64,000 nucleotides of DNA from CAVTWY01 sp963738615 (GCA_963738615.1 CAVTXI010000004.1:124001-188000), one strand, 5' to 3'. Numbered from the stretch's first letter, positions 47,119 to 58,843 are shown. Notes: generated by a model from the sequence alone, not told the origin. Program-made: numbers and translations.

Positions 47119-48727
47119 TCACATGAAAGATGAGCCTGCCAGCGGACGCAAGCCATTGCCGTCCGGCGCCGAACGCGCAATCCAAGCGCCCTGCGCCCCA
47201 ATGCGGCGATCAGCATTCGAAGCTGCAGTTGTAGGCATCACGCCGGTCTCAAAACCCTGCGTCGCCTCAAGTGTGTCCACGATGCCCGTTGCCGCGACAC
47301 GTCGCGTCCGCTGCGCTTGAGTGTTTCAACCAGCAGCAGCGCGGCGCCATGGGCCGCCAGCAGGATCACACCATGGCCCTGCGCGGCCTGCGCATCGGGC
47401 AGCAGGGGTTTAACGCTGGCCAACGCAGCGTCGCGCTCATGGCCTGGGCGGCGTGGGATAAGCCAACAACAGTTTGTCTCACCACATCGGCGCCAGAGCG
47501 ACACGCCTCGCCCGGCAAGCGCCACCGGCACCAGCAATTGCGGCAGACCACGCGGCGCGCTCAAGCGCAGCTGCCATCGGCGAGCAGGTCGCCACCATGG
47601 CTGATCACGGCCAACGCACCCAGGCCGTGTCTGCCGCGGCCGCGTGGCCTGTTCGTCGAGCCTTTGCGGTTGCGCTTCCACCGGCGGCAGTATCACGTCG
47701 CGCCAACCCTGTGCGCGCAGATGCAGGTGCAGCGCACGCGCTTGCGCCGCCCCCCGTTCACCGGCGCCGTGCCAAATCGCGATCGACGGACGATGAGGAT
47801 GTCGGGAAGAGAGCCACGCCAAGCTCGCTCGCCGCGTGCGCCGCCAGCACCCGCGCCTGTTCAATCACGCCGGGCAGCAGGTGAAAGATCATCAGGTTCG
47901 ATGCGCCCGCGTCCCTCCGGGTACAGCTGAGCGGGCCGATGACGGGCAGCTTGCGAGCGGGCAGCCAGCCGCGACAACGGCTCTTCGATTCCCGCCGACA
48001 ACGGTGCCAGCAACGCGAAAACGTCGGCGCGCTCAAGCCAGTGCTGCATCGAATCGAGCGCTGCGGCGGCATCGGCGGGCAGTGCATGCACAACAAGTTC
48101 AAGCCGCCGCCCATGAACACCGCGTGTCATTGATGGCGTCGAAGTGACGCTGAAGCAGCGTCCGCAGCAACTCCCGAGCGCGGCCGAAGGTCCATGACCC
48201 GGCAGCAGCGTGCCGATGCGAAGCGTCTTCTCGCTCACGCCAGGGATCGACCACGTGTCCAGACGTTCAAGCCACGCCCGCAAGGCCACCAGATCCTTCG
48301 CCGACATCGCATAGCGCGGCATCGCGGCGTCCATGCGCTGGCCGGAAGGGTCGACACCGTGTTTGACCGCGCGCTCAAACGCACGCTCGTTGAAAGGCCC
48401 GTGCACGCGGCCTTGCTGATGGCGATGGCCATAGGGCTTCGTCAGTTCGGACCACCGGATGTTGGGCGGTGCGATGCCGCCTTCCGCCCGGCCGCGACCA
48501 TCGGGGCCGTGGCAGCTTGCCGCACGCAACTGCGGCGGCCTTCGATCGCCTGATCGGCCGTGCCGATGCGCGCGACGATGCGCGCGCCGCTCGGGCTTCG
48601 GCCCTCCTGGTAGATCAGGCGTCCGGACGCGTCTGCCTCGGGCATCGCCGCGTTTAGGCTCGGCCGCCGACGCGCCTGTGGACCGGCCAATGCAAGCGTC
48701 TATTGCAAGGGTGACGCAGGTCGCCAT
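47119..48727 (-). pseudogene. Cytochrome c fused to a periplasmic ABC-type binding protein (frameshifted)
   Basis: The N-terminal part has GRLIYQEGRSPSGARIVARIGTAD and a haem site: TGC GGC AAG, one extra base, then TGC CAC gives C-G-K-C-H-G-P-D-G-R-G near 48515. AMPRYAMSAKDLVALRAWLERL closes the cytochrome domain. The second domain is a type I periplasmic binding fold (LLVLELVVHALPAD-like strands, PLSAGIEEPLSRLAARSQLPVIGPLSCT, SIAIWHGAGERGAAQARALHLHLRAQGWRD, LVISHGGDLLADG). It ends VDTLEATQGFETGVMP...RRIGAQGAW at a TGA at 47119. At least seven indels are present. The fusion suggests ligand-gated electron transfer in the periplasm. Confidence 0.75.
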
Positions 48728-48764
48728 GCCGGTGATCGCGGATGCCGGCGATTCCACGATCCGC

Positions 48765-49439
48765 ACTCCGAATCACCTGCGTGTTCCGAGCCCGCGCCGA
48801 CATCGCTGCCGTCCAGCACCAGCAGCAGGCGCTGCGTGATCGCCTCGATGGGCGCGTCCGCACGCAGCTTGCTCCAGCGCTTGGTTGGCACGTTGCCGGC
48901 AACCAGCGCGGTCGAATGGCTCTGTGGTTCGGCGTGAACTGGCCAAGCTTTTTCAAGACGTGCGCAACCTTGTTCGGCGTCGCCGGTGAGGAACGTCCAG
49001 TTGGGCTCGTCAACGCCTTGGTCGCGCGCAAAACGCTCCAGGGCCTTCGGCGTGTCATTCACCGGATTCGGCGCTGATCGACACGAAGTGGATGTCGCGT
49101 GCACGCGCGCCCAGTTGTTTACGCACGGCCTTCAACTGCTGCGTGATCAGCGGGCACGCGTCTTTGCGGTCGGTGTAGATGACGTTGATCAGTATCGTGG
49201 GCCATCGAGCGCGTCGCTGAAGAAGCGCGTCTTACGGCCCTTGTGCGACACCGTTCGGTGTCGGTGAATCGGCACGGGCATCCGGAATGCGCGTGGGCTC
49301 GGCCGCCCCCGCATTGCTCGCGCGGTGGCGCACAGGAGGCGTCATGTTTGTTGTCGCCGTGCGCTCGCGCGGTCACCGGCGTCGCCGCAGCCAGCATCCA
49401 CGCAAGTGCCTGCCGCCGTGATCGACACGTGGTGTGCAC
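48765..49439 (-). pseudogene. SCO/SenC-like protein B, first copper Cys replaced (frameshifted)
   Basis: A basic signal (RRQALAWMLAAATPVTARA) is followed by a thioredoxin-fold SCO domain: INVIYTDRKDACPLITQQLKAVRKQLG, IHFVSIS, DPVNDTPKALERFARDQGVDEPNWTFLTGDAEQ, and VLDGSDVG. In SCO proteins copper is held by C-x-x-x-C-P and a distal His. Here the first Cys is Arg (CGC, one base from TGC). A His is present near SHSTALVAG. Indels near 49240, 49090, 48960 and 48915 break it. The start is uncertain between 49439 and about 49495. Confidence 0.72.
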
Positions 49440-49519
49440 GGCAAGCCCGGCAGCGCGCGGGCGAACCACCGGCGCCCGACGAGAGGGGCGCGCCTCATGC
49501 CGCAAGCGCGCGGGCGCGT

Positions 49520-50144
49520 TCACTGCCCTGCGCGTGCCACGGCGTCAAGCACCTGCGCCACGCTCGGGAAGCCGTTCAGGCGCAGCCAGCGGCCGCTGCG
49601 CGCATCGCCCACCATCAGCTGCGAAGGATGCTGCGACGGGTCGGCGCTGTAGGCGGCCGAACGCGCGCAATGCCTCCTCGACGCGGGGCCGCGCTCCATA
49701 GCCACACCCAACCGTCACGCGCGCCGAGGCTGCGGCGGTATTCGGCCAAGCGCGGTACGGTGTCACGCAACGGGTCCAAAGTCAGCGGACCAGCGTCACG
49801 TCGCGCGGCGGGCCCGCGCGCCGAGTTCGTTCTCGACCTGAAGCATGAGCTGAGACAGTACCGGGGCACACCGTGCCGCAGCTTGTGTAGAAGAAGCCCA
49901 CCACCGCGACACCGTCGCGGAGCACGTCGCTTGTCAAACGGCGCGGTCGCCCGTTGTGATCTTCCAGTGCCGTATCCGGCAGCCGCAGTGTTTCGGTTGG
50001 CAGGCTCTGTGACTCCGAGTTCGCGCCGGGCTTGGCACTGGGGCGGTGGGGAGCCTGCGCCTGCGACCGCGCGTTCGTGGCGATGCTCAACAGCGTCATC
50101 GCGCATGCACCCACCGCCAGACGCCTGGCGCGGCCGACGGTCAA
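49520..50144 (-). pseudogene. SCO/SenC copper chaperone A (frameshifted)
   Basis: TTG 50144 begins a signal peptide (LAVGACAMTLLSIATNARS). The mature domain has LPDTALEDHNGRPRRLTSDVLRDGVAVVGFFYTSCGTVCPV, a complete C-x-x-x-C-P copper motif. LMLQVENELGARARRDVTLVRLTLDPLRDTVPRLAEYRRS, DGWVWL and LMVGDARSGRWLRLNGFPSVAQVLDAV follow. SCO proteins load copper onto cytochrome oxidase CuA or other cuproenzymes. Breaks near 49880, 49800 and 49715 separate the pieces. Its place next to the multicopper oxidase suggests copper delivery to it. Confidence 0.82.
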
Positions 50145-50160
50145 TCATGGTCGGCAGTGC

Positions 50161-52163
50161 TCATGGCGTCGCGGCCGTCACGTGTGCAGGCCGGGTGGCC
50201 TGTAGTGAAAAGAAAGGCAGCTTCTCGTAGCCCATCTTGTAGCTCGGCACCGCCACGTGCACGTACCAAGCGCCGTCGTCCGTCAAAGGCAGCTGGCCTC
50301 GTAAACGCCATCGCCGACCTCGACCACCGGGCTCTCCGTTCGTCCGCGGCCAGGGGCAAGGAAGTGAAGCGCGCTGATGCCGACAGCGCCCACGAGTCGT
50401 TGGCCGGTCTTGCCATCCGTGAGACGAAACCGCACCGCTGCCGTGTCGCCAACCCTGTAGGCACGTTGGGTGGTCTGGAACTCGAGTTTCAACGGCGTGC
50501 GAATCGCGGCAAGGCTCGGGTTTTCAACTGCTTCGGCGCTGAAGCAATGCAGGATCTGCGGCTGCTGCAGCATGAACGCAACGTCGTACTTACCGGCGGC
50601 AGGCAGACGCACCCGACCTTCGTAAACGCCCGGCGATACCTGCTTCAAGCTGCGGTCGACCACCGTTACGGCACGCGGGCTGGCGCCGTGCACGCGGTAG
50701 TTGCTGGCAGGCGCATTCATGCCTTCCTGATAGAAGTAGGTGGTGCCGTCGGAAGGGTTGACAACGAAACACCGAACCCGCATTGGCGGCGCTGGACACG
50801 CCGCTGGCGAGCACCGTTCCGGCAGCCCACACCTGGCGGCCGCGTGCCCGCAGCGAACTGCTGAACGGTGGCGCGGCTGGCCTTTGCCCAACGACGCCAG
50901 ACCGAGCATATGGACCTGCTCGGTGTGCAGCGAGCGCACGTAGGCGAAGGTCTCGCTGAAGTTCGGTTCGAAGGGTTCGCCGGCGACCTTCACGTCCTGC
51001 ACGAGCTCGTTGGTCGCGGTGTCGATCACGTGCACCAGATCTTCGCGTGCGTTGACCGCCAGCGCGTGGCGTCCGTCCGGCGTGACGCGCAGCGGCCCCA
51101 GGCCCGGGCTTCAGCGCGATTCGCGTGCGCACGCGCAGCGACGCGGTGTCGATCACCGACACGTGCCCGTCCTGGCCATCGGCAACGTACAGCGAGCGCG
51201 ACAGTTTCGAGTAACTCAACGCCAGCGGCTGCTGGCCCACGGCGATCTGCGCGACCAACTTGTGCGACGCGGTGTCGATCACGCTGACGGTGCCTGCACT
51301 GCGGTTGCTGACGAACACGCGACGGCCGTCGGCCGAGAACGCGAACTCGTGATGCCCGGCGCCGGTCGCGACGAACGCGACCGTCTGGCCGGTCGACGTG
51401 TCGAACACGGTGACGCCGCTGGCCGCAGCGTCGGAGGCGTTGTTGCCGATCCAGAGGTAGCGGCCGTCGGGTTGCAACGCGACGCGCAGCGGTTTGCCCG
51501 CAGCAATGTTGCCGACAACCTTGAATTCGTCGGTGTCGACGATTGCGATCGCGTCGGCACGCGGCATCGACACGTACAAGCGCCTCTGCCCAGGTGCCAC
51601 GGCCCAATCGCCGCCAGGGGCCTTCAGCGCCATCGTGCCGAAGGTGCTGGTGGCACCGGCCATCGACACGAGCGGATCGACCACGGCCAGGGTCGAGTCG
51701 CTGTTCATCAAGACAACGAAGTAGCTGTTGAGGTCCACGAGCGGGCGGATACCCACCGCGCCCTTCAGGTACAGCGACACCTTGTCTTTGCAGCTCTTCT
51801 GCTCATCGCCACGTGCTTGCAGAACCTGCGCCATGTCGAGCCAAGCTCCCGGCTTCGGGCCGCGCAGCGGTTGACCGGCGGTGTCGGTGATGCGAAAGCG
51901 CAGGTCGGCGAATTCGCCTTCCATCAGCGCCGTTCGTTGTTCCCGTCGGCATGATCGAGAACTCGACAGCAGCGCCTTTGCGCGCGATGCGTTGGCTGGC
52001 TGGTCTTGGTTCGCGTCCACCTTCGCTTTGACCTGTGTGCTCGGCTTGGCTTATCGCTTTGGCTTGCCGCACCTGCCCGCATGTCTCATTGGGCCGCCGC
52101 CGGGGATGCCGTCAGCGCGGCGGCGCCTCCCAACAGCAGCGCGCGCAAAACTAGTTCCTTCAT
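50161..52163 (-). pseudogene. YncE/YVTN-type seven-bladed beta-propeller protein (frameshifted)
   Basis: ATG 52163 starts a Sec signal (MKELVLRALLLGGAAALTASPAAAQ). After indels near 52090 and 51950, the frame from 51930 to about 51110 is intact. It shows tandem propeller repeats of the YVTN kind (RRLYVSMPRADAIAIVDTDEF, RYLWIGNNASDAAASGVTVFD, RRVFVSNRSAGTVSVIDTAS, RSLYVADGQDGHVSVIDTAS). A further frame to 50283 adds HVIDTATNELVQDV and a C-terminal Ig-like part, ending VTAATP at 50161. Such propellers often bind metal or partner enzymes in the periplasm. It lies 23 bases after the oxidase gene, in one transcription unit. Confidence 0.8.
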
Positions 52164-52186
52164 CGAATTCCCGTCAAAGCTCAGCG

Positions 52187-55100
52187 CTACTTCACGCGCA
52201 GGATGCTCCACACACCCGATGCATTGCCGAACGACGCGGCGTCACGCGCCAGGTAGTCACCCGACACCGGCTGCGCACCGCCTGAGGACGGCAGCACGAT
52301 GTCGAAGTGGTTGGTGCCAGCCCAACTGTCGCGCCCGCCTTCCCAGAAGCCGATCGGGTTGGTGCCGATCTGGCGCGAGCCCACGCTCGTCATCAAACAT
52401 GCACCGGTCAGCGTATTGCGGCTCTCGCCGGTACACACGTACGGATCGCGCTGCCACACGTGGCCGTGCAGCGCAAACGTGCTGCCACGTTTGGTGCCGT
52501 GTGGCGCCGTGAGGCGGATGCGGCTGGCCTGACCGGGCGTGGCGAACATCACCGGGGTCTCCGGATCTCCCGTGCAGCTCTTGTCGGTCGCGGTGTTGCA
52601 CAGGTCACGCTGCTCGACAACAGACTGTTGCTGTAGGCCCTGTGAGCGTTCGACACCGCGCCGTAGCTGCCGGGCGTCCGGCGTTGCCGAACGCGGACGA
52701 CGGCAGCAGGCCGAAGCGGAACCACAGCGGCTCGACACCATAGTTCAGCGCCAAGTTCGACGCGTCGGTGCTGTCTTCGGGAACCGACGTGCCCTGCGTG
52801 TTGATGTGCTCGACCGGGTATCCGTCCTTGTAGTACTGCGTCATCGCCTTCGTGAGCACCAACGAGAAGTCGCGGAAGGTGGTCGTACCCGCCGTCACGG
52901 TCGCCTGGGCGCGCGTCAGCCGTTTGCCGCTGCCGCCCTGGCGGTCAGCGATCTGCGTGGTCTCGGTCCAGGTCGAACCCGCGGGTTCGATGACGAGTTG
53001 CCCCACCATCGACTTCGCGCCCTGCTTGATCTTGTCGGCCGGTAGCAGGTTGATCGCCCCGAACTCGATCGGAGTGCCCACCAGGGTGACCTGACCGTTC
53101 GACGGTTGGCCGCCGATGTCGCCCGCGTACCAGCGGTAGGTCGTGACACCGCCTGGCGACGCGAACTGGTCACCCGGACGGTTACGGCCGACCGGCATGC
53201 CGTCGTGGCGCGTCACGTCGATAGGACACCAGTTGCGGGTGCAGGCCCGCGTGTGTCGACGGTCGGATCAGGTTGTGGTTGAACGTCGTCGCGCCCTCTT
53301 GATGGAAACGGTCGCGCTTGACGATGCCCTGCAACAGGGTGAACGAAGCCAAGTCCGGCATCAGCGACGTGCTGAGCGGGCTCAACGGGTTACCCGCCGC
53401 GTCGCGGCCGTCCATGCCGGTGATCGACGCACCCGAGCCGTCGGTTGCGTTGATCGGCGCGGTGCTCGCAGATCACGCCCTGCACCTCCCATGCAGAGCC
53501 CAGTCCGCCCGAGCTGCCGCCCGTGTTCGCCAGGCGTACACCCGGCAACCGGCTGCGCAACGTCACCGTCACGCAGTCGCCCGGCAGCGCGCGCAGAACC
53601 AGCGGCTCGACCGGCGCTGTGGGCAAGAGCTTGCCGTTCGCGTCGAGGTCGGCGGTGCGTACGTACATGATCAACGTCGGATCGTGCAGCGGCCCCTGGT
53701 GGCTCAGCGTGACCGGCAGGCCCGATCCATGGAGGTCACCAATCTGTCCCGAGACGGTGGTCGTACGCTTGTTGTGAATCAGCGTACCGCCGGCCGGGTT
53801 CAGCGGGCCGCCGACGTGCATCGTGCTTACCGGACCCGCAGGCACGATGGTGACCCCGAGGTTGTTCGGCAGCACGTTGTTCGCCAGCACCGCGCTGATG
53901 TCGTAGCTGCGAGCCGGCGCGCCGACGGGGCACACGCCATCCCATTGCGCGCTGTTGGCGATCGTCGCCGGACCGCTCAGCGTGCCCGGCAGCTTGGCCA
54001 GGTCACCGCGCAACTTCTCGTAGGCGCGGATCAGGCCCCAGGCGCCGTTCCACCAGCCATCGTTCGACGCATTGAGCGCATACGCATAATCGGCGAAGTT
54101 GCCGCGGGCGCTGTCCACCGGCAAGACAGGTGCAGACATCGAGAACTGCTCCGAGATGCTCGACGACTGCCCGTTGCGCCAGCCGCTGTTCTTCGCCGTG
54201 CCGTGCCCACTGCCGCCTTGCAGCCACTTCATGCCGTGGATGGTGGCGTTGTGCTCCTCCTCGTGGCCGCCCGCCTGGATCTTCACGCGGACCAGGTCAC
54301 CGGCGTAGATGCGCGCGGTCGGCGTGAAGGGGTCACCGCCGTCGAGCTGAACCGGTGTTGATGTGGGGCGGGAACATCGTGCCGAAGACGTTACTACCCG
54401 CGGCCGGCATCGAGTTCAACCGCGACAGCGCGCGGTCACGCCGCGACTGCAACGCGAAGGCCATGTCACCGCGGCTGCCTTCGGCTTGCATGCCGAGCTT
54501 GCCGTCGGGTCCGGCACGGCGTGGGTCGTACACGCGCAGCGCCAACGGCTCTTGCCGATAGTTGACGACCAGCGTGCCGATGTCCTCGACCGAGATGGCT
54601 TGCGGGCACGGGCGCGTCGGGCAGTAGTTGTTGCCCGCACCGGCGGTGTTGCGAGCATCGACGTAGAGGTCAGGGAAGACGTTCGACTTCAACTGCTCAC
54701 GCGCTGGCGGGTTGATCACGAACTGGAATGCCGTCGAGGCCTGCGAGTCCCACTGCGGGTTGCCGTAGTTTTGAAGCTGCGGCCCGAGGCCCGCGGCATG
54801 CGAGTTGAACGGCAAGCCCTGCTGGTCGGCGCCGAGGTAGACGCCGGCCTCGTAGGCGTGCTGGAAGTCGCTGTACTCGAAGATAGAACTCGCGGAACGG
54901 CATCTGGCAGTCGACACCGGTCTTTTGCGTGGCGCTCGTGCACGCCTGCGCCTTGGTCGTGTTGCTGGCGTACACGCCGGTCTGCGCCTGCGGCACGATC
55001 TGTGCCTGCCAGCTGGTGGGCCCCCCGTCGCTGAACACGCTGCCGTCGCTGCGGGTGTCGGTGCGCGCAGGCGCGCCGGACTGCGGGTCATAGCCCAGTT

Positions 55101-58100
55101 GTGCACCGGTCTCGTTGTGCGCCCAGCGCGAGCCCGCTGGTTCGGACAGCACGGTGGCGTACAGACCAATCTGCTGGTGCGTCGTCGGGCCGAAGTGGTC
55201 GTGCGTGAACGTGATGCCCAGGCCGCGGTCAACGCCGTCGGTGTTCACCAGCGGGTCGGAGAACCAGCGCTCCATCGTCGTGCGCGCGCCCTTCCATTCC
55301 TCGGGGAATTTGCCGCCGAGCTGCGCCGCGATCTTTGCCCCAGTAAGGGTGCTCGCGCGCCACCGGGCAGACGTTGGTGCCGTCGCGCGGGTCGCCACTG
55401 GCTTCACCCACGCAGGCGTTGAATTTGCGGATCGCCTTGATGCGCGCCTGGATCGACAGCGGCGCGAGGGTGCCGTCTTCGTAGTTCCAGCCGTTGGCCG
55501 CGCCGTCGGCAGTGGTCAGGTCCCACTTCGGCAGGTGGATGTGCTGGCCGATGATGTCGGTGGGCGTGCGCACCTGATAGTCGTCGATCTCGTAGTACTC
55601 GGGGATGAGGTTGGTGTGATGGTAGACGGCGCAGTCGAACGTGTTCAGCCGCATCACCAGCGGCTCGGGCGCCTTGGTCTTGGTGATGACGTCGCGCACG
55701 TCCTGCCACAGCGAGAGGATGCGCTGCTGCGGGTAGTGGTAGCCGACCTTGTTCAACACCACGTCGAACTGCATGGCCGCGCCCTTGTAGATGCGCGGCG
55801 TATCGGAGTTGAAGAAGCTCGCACCACGGGTGTTCAGCGAGGGTTGCGTTGCGCGATGTGAGCTCACCCGAGAAGAAGCGACCGACCGTGCCTGGCTTGA
55901 GCGTCGCTCCCGCGTCGTCCATGCAGGGGTTGTGATACGGCGCACCCACCACCGGCTTGCCGCCGTTGAGGATGAAGCCGCCGGTCGGGCCGCGCACGAC
56001 GTCGTTGGTGCACGCCGCGGGTGACCCGTCGGGTTTGTGCGTGGTGACGCAGCGCTGCGCGTGGAACTGCATCGCGACCTTCTCGAGGTCAGTTCCCTCC
56101 TCCGGGAAGTACTTAACGTCGGCCTTGACGAGATCCTTCGAGAAGTCAAGGCGGGTCGTGACGACGTGCGCCTCACCGCCCGCGGCGTAGCCCTTCAAGG
56201 CATGGCGCGGCAGACCGCCGTCGAAACCGTCAGCCTGCGCCGGCGAGATGTCGGACCACAGCGCGTTGCCCGAGTTCTTCAGCGTCGTGGCTTGCGCCGG
56301 CGTCAGCATGTCGAGCAGCGGGTTCGGCGGACGCTGACCCACCACGTCTTCCATACCGGCAACCCAGAACGGAAAGCCGGGGTTGACCGTGCGGTCGATC
56401 ACGCGGGCGAGCGAGCCCACCGGCTTGGACGGATTGCCCAACGCCATCTGCGGATTGGCCTGCGTGGTCACGCGACCAGGCATCACCGGCATCGGCTTGC
56501 CGGGCAACGGCACCAGCGCCGGGATCGGCGTGCCGGCGACGATCTCACCGTCGGGGTAGGCACGCGAGCCTGCTGCGGGCTTGCCGACGGCCAGACCCCA
56601 CAGCGTGGTGTGGTAGCCGGTTGCGCTCGCGAAACCTTGGGCATCGAGCGTGTTCGGCGTGCCCTGCAGGATCGTGCCTGTCTGCAGCACGTCGTTGTTG
56701 CGCCAGTGGTACCACATGCCCTGCGCGAAGTGCGGGTAGAAGTGGCAGTGGAAGATGGCGTCGCCCGCGGTCTTGTTGCGGTTGCCCGAACCGCCGAACG
56801 CGATTTCATAGGTGTAGCCCACGCCCGGGCCGATCGCTTGCGCGTCGAGGTAGTTGGCGTTGTCGTCGTTCGGGTTGTAGAGCCACTGGTGGTTGTGCAG
56901 GTGGAAGACGTGCTGTTCCTTGCCGACGTGCGTGTTGCGGAACTTGACGAAGTCACCGGTGTAGCTGTGGTGAACGTTCGACGGGTCTTCGGCGCCGATC
57001 ACGTAGTTGGCCTTCGGACCGGTCGTGCCGGCTGGCGGCGTCTGGCCGGGCAGCAGTTGCTCGAGTCCAAGGTTGGCCGGAACGTCGACCGTCAGGGCCG
57101 GGTCGCCGACGGCGAACGAGCTGAGGAAGAACTCTTCGTATGCGCACGACAGGCAGTCGTGCATCGGACCCACGCCCAAGCGGTTGGCAATGATTTCGGA
57201 GCCGATGCCGCCCGACCCGTAATTGATCATGAATCCGTCGCGCACGCCCTTGAGCACGTAGCTGAAGACCGGGTCAACGTCGAAGTACCCCGGGAAGGCC
57301 TGCGACGCGGCCGACTCGTCGTGGAACATCGACGCAAAGTCGCGGAACGGCTCGAGCCGGTTCGGCAGCGCCGGGTTGCGCTTGCTCTTGCTCTCGAGCG
57401 GGTAGGTCGAGGGCGCGAAGGTCCAGTCGGTCTGTGACCCGGCGACGATCGCGTTGATCTCGGAGTGCACGATCTCGCACGCCGTGGCGCTCGAGCACTT
57501 CATCATGTTCAGGATCGGCAGTCCGCCCTTGCCTTCCGTCGACCACGGCGCGGTCGTCGGGTAGGTGGCTTCATAGCAACCTGCCTGAGCACCGGCGACG
57601 GTGGTGCAGCTATTGCCGATCTTCGGCTGGCCCAATGCTGTGCGCTCGGCGGCGTCGAGTGCGCCGTTGCGGTTGGTGTCGGCCACCAACCGCAATTCCT
57701 CTTCGTGCACCTGGCTGCGGTAGATGCGCGCTCCGGTCGGCTCGACGATAACCTGACCAAAGAGCCCGTTCGAGCTGTTGCCCTGGTTCGCGTCGCTGCC
57801 GATCGGCGCGCTGCCGGTCACGAGGAAGGCGCCCTCTTTCTGCGCATAGAGCTTGTAGACCTTGCTTGCACCGGGTTGGATGAAGCCGTCGTTCGGGTTC
57901 GATCCGGCGAAGCTGCCGTCGCTGTCGATGTTGTCGACCAGTTGCATGCCGGACACGTGGAAGCTCGTGGCGCGGTCGGCGATCTGTTCGTCGATCTTGG
58001 GGACGATGGTGAACCGCTGCCCCGACGGCGTCGTCAGCGGCGTGTCTAACGGGTTCGGCGGCGTCGTCAGCAAGCTCTGGAGATTGACGTGCAGGCAGTC

Positions 58101-58454
58101 GCCGACTCGCACGCGCAACACCAGCGGGCGGTGACGCTTGTCGGGCCGCAGGTCGAGCTTGCCGGGCGTGGCCGAGCCACCCGCGGTGATCGGCAGCTTG
58201 GTGTCGGTGTTGATAACGTCGCGCCGCAGCGCGTACATCATGCCGTTCACGTTGCTCGCACCAAGCCGGTTGTACATGAGCGGCTTGTCGAACACGACGA
58301 CGTTCGCCGTCACCGTGCGCTCGCACGTGATCGCCGCTTGCGCATCGGTGGCAGCGAACACGGCCACCGACACCAGCGCCGCGCCGACCACGCGCCACGG
58401 TGTTTCAGACCGACTTGCGTCGACGCCTTGGGTGAGGAACAAACTCGAGCTCAT
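52187..58454 (-). pseudogene. Giant exported multicopper oxidase, MnxG/MofA-like (frameshifted in C-terminal half)
   Basis: ATG 58454 follows AGGAGGGGTC. A signal peptide ends near TDAQA, so the product is periplasmic or outer-surface. The N-terminal 870 residues are unbroken and contain F-H-L-H-N-H-Q-W (about residue 515) and FHCHFYPHFAQGMW (about 563), the exact H-C-H-x3-H-x4-M type 1/type 3 copper motif. More cupredoxin motifs follow in other frames: THDHFGPTTHQQ, HEEEHNATIHGMKW, FALHGHVWQRDP and GTNHFDIVLP. Indels lie near 55840, 55340, 54890, 54350, 53470, 53225, 52680 and 52640. Total about 2,080 residues, longer than ordinary laccases and than MofA. Manganese oxidation is a hypothesis. 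Confidence 0.85.
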
Positions 58455-58479
58455 GACCCCTCCTTGGCTGATGTCGCAT

Positions 58480-58502
58480 CGATGTGACACGTCGTCACAT
58501 CG
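58480..58502. promoter_or_regulatory. Perfect 23-bp palindrome upstream of the multicopper oxidase
   Basis: Two identical 9-base arms, CGATGTGAC and GTCACATCG, flank the spacer ACGTC. The site is 26-48 bases upstream of the oxidase ATG, where an operator would overlap the promoter or leader. The core TGTGA-N7-TCACA resembles a CRP/FNR-type site but has one base too many in the spacer. The cognate regulator is unknown. Confidence 0.7.
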
Positions 58503-58626
58503 CTCTCGGCATCTGACTCGGAGACGATGCTAGGTAAGCGCTCGCCATCACGCATGTGGCATTGCGTCGCGTGCGGCGGGGCGCCGCGCGTCAATCGGTC
58601 GCATCGCGTGGCACATCAACCACGGG

Positions 58627-58702
58627 TGGGTCACCGGGTCATGCGACCCAATGCCGCACCTTGGGTTGGGTGTCTTGTCCCTCGGGTTGGGTGTATTGAC
58701 CC
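58627..58702 (+). promoter_or_regulatory. Operator-like repeat cluster upstream of the RegB-type kinase
   Basis: An inverted pair TGGGTC (58627-58632) and GACCCA (58645-58650) is followed by two tandem 21-base repeats (58661-58681 and 58682-58702), each containing GGGTTGGGTGT and ending in T-G-T/A-C-C-C. The period of 21 equals two helical turns, which suits cooperative binding on one DNA face. RegA-type autoregulation is possible but not shown. Confidence 0.55.
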
Positions 58703-58843
58703 GTTGGGCGTTAGGATGCTTGCAGTGGCCGCTCACTCGAGGAGACAAGTGACGGCAAGAGCGAGAACGCGCGCTGGTGCGGCTCACGCCAAACAACAAC
58801 AATCCCACGCGTTGTCGAAGGCGCGTTCTTTCCGAGCCCCCCA

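Noticed and set aside
41190..52163. Considered as a natural pseudogene island
   Set aside because: Catalytic residues and long family motifs persist across every break, and operon-scale order is intact, which fits sequencing indels better than decay. Not excluded without reads.
58661..58702. Two 21-base direct repeats considered as a CRISPR remnant
   Set aside because: The repeats are tandem with no spacers, there are only two, and no cas genes are near; an operator array fits better.
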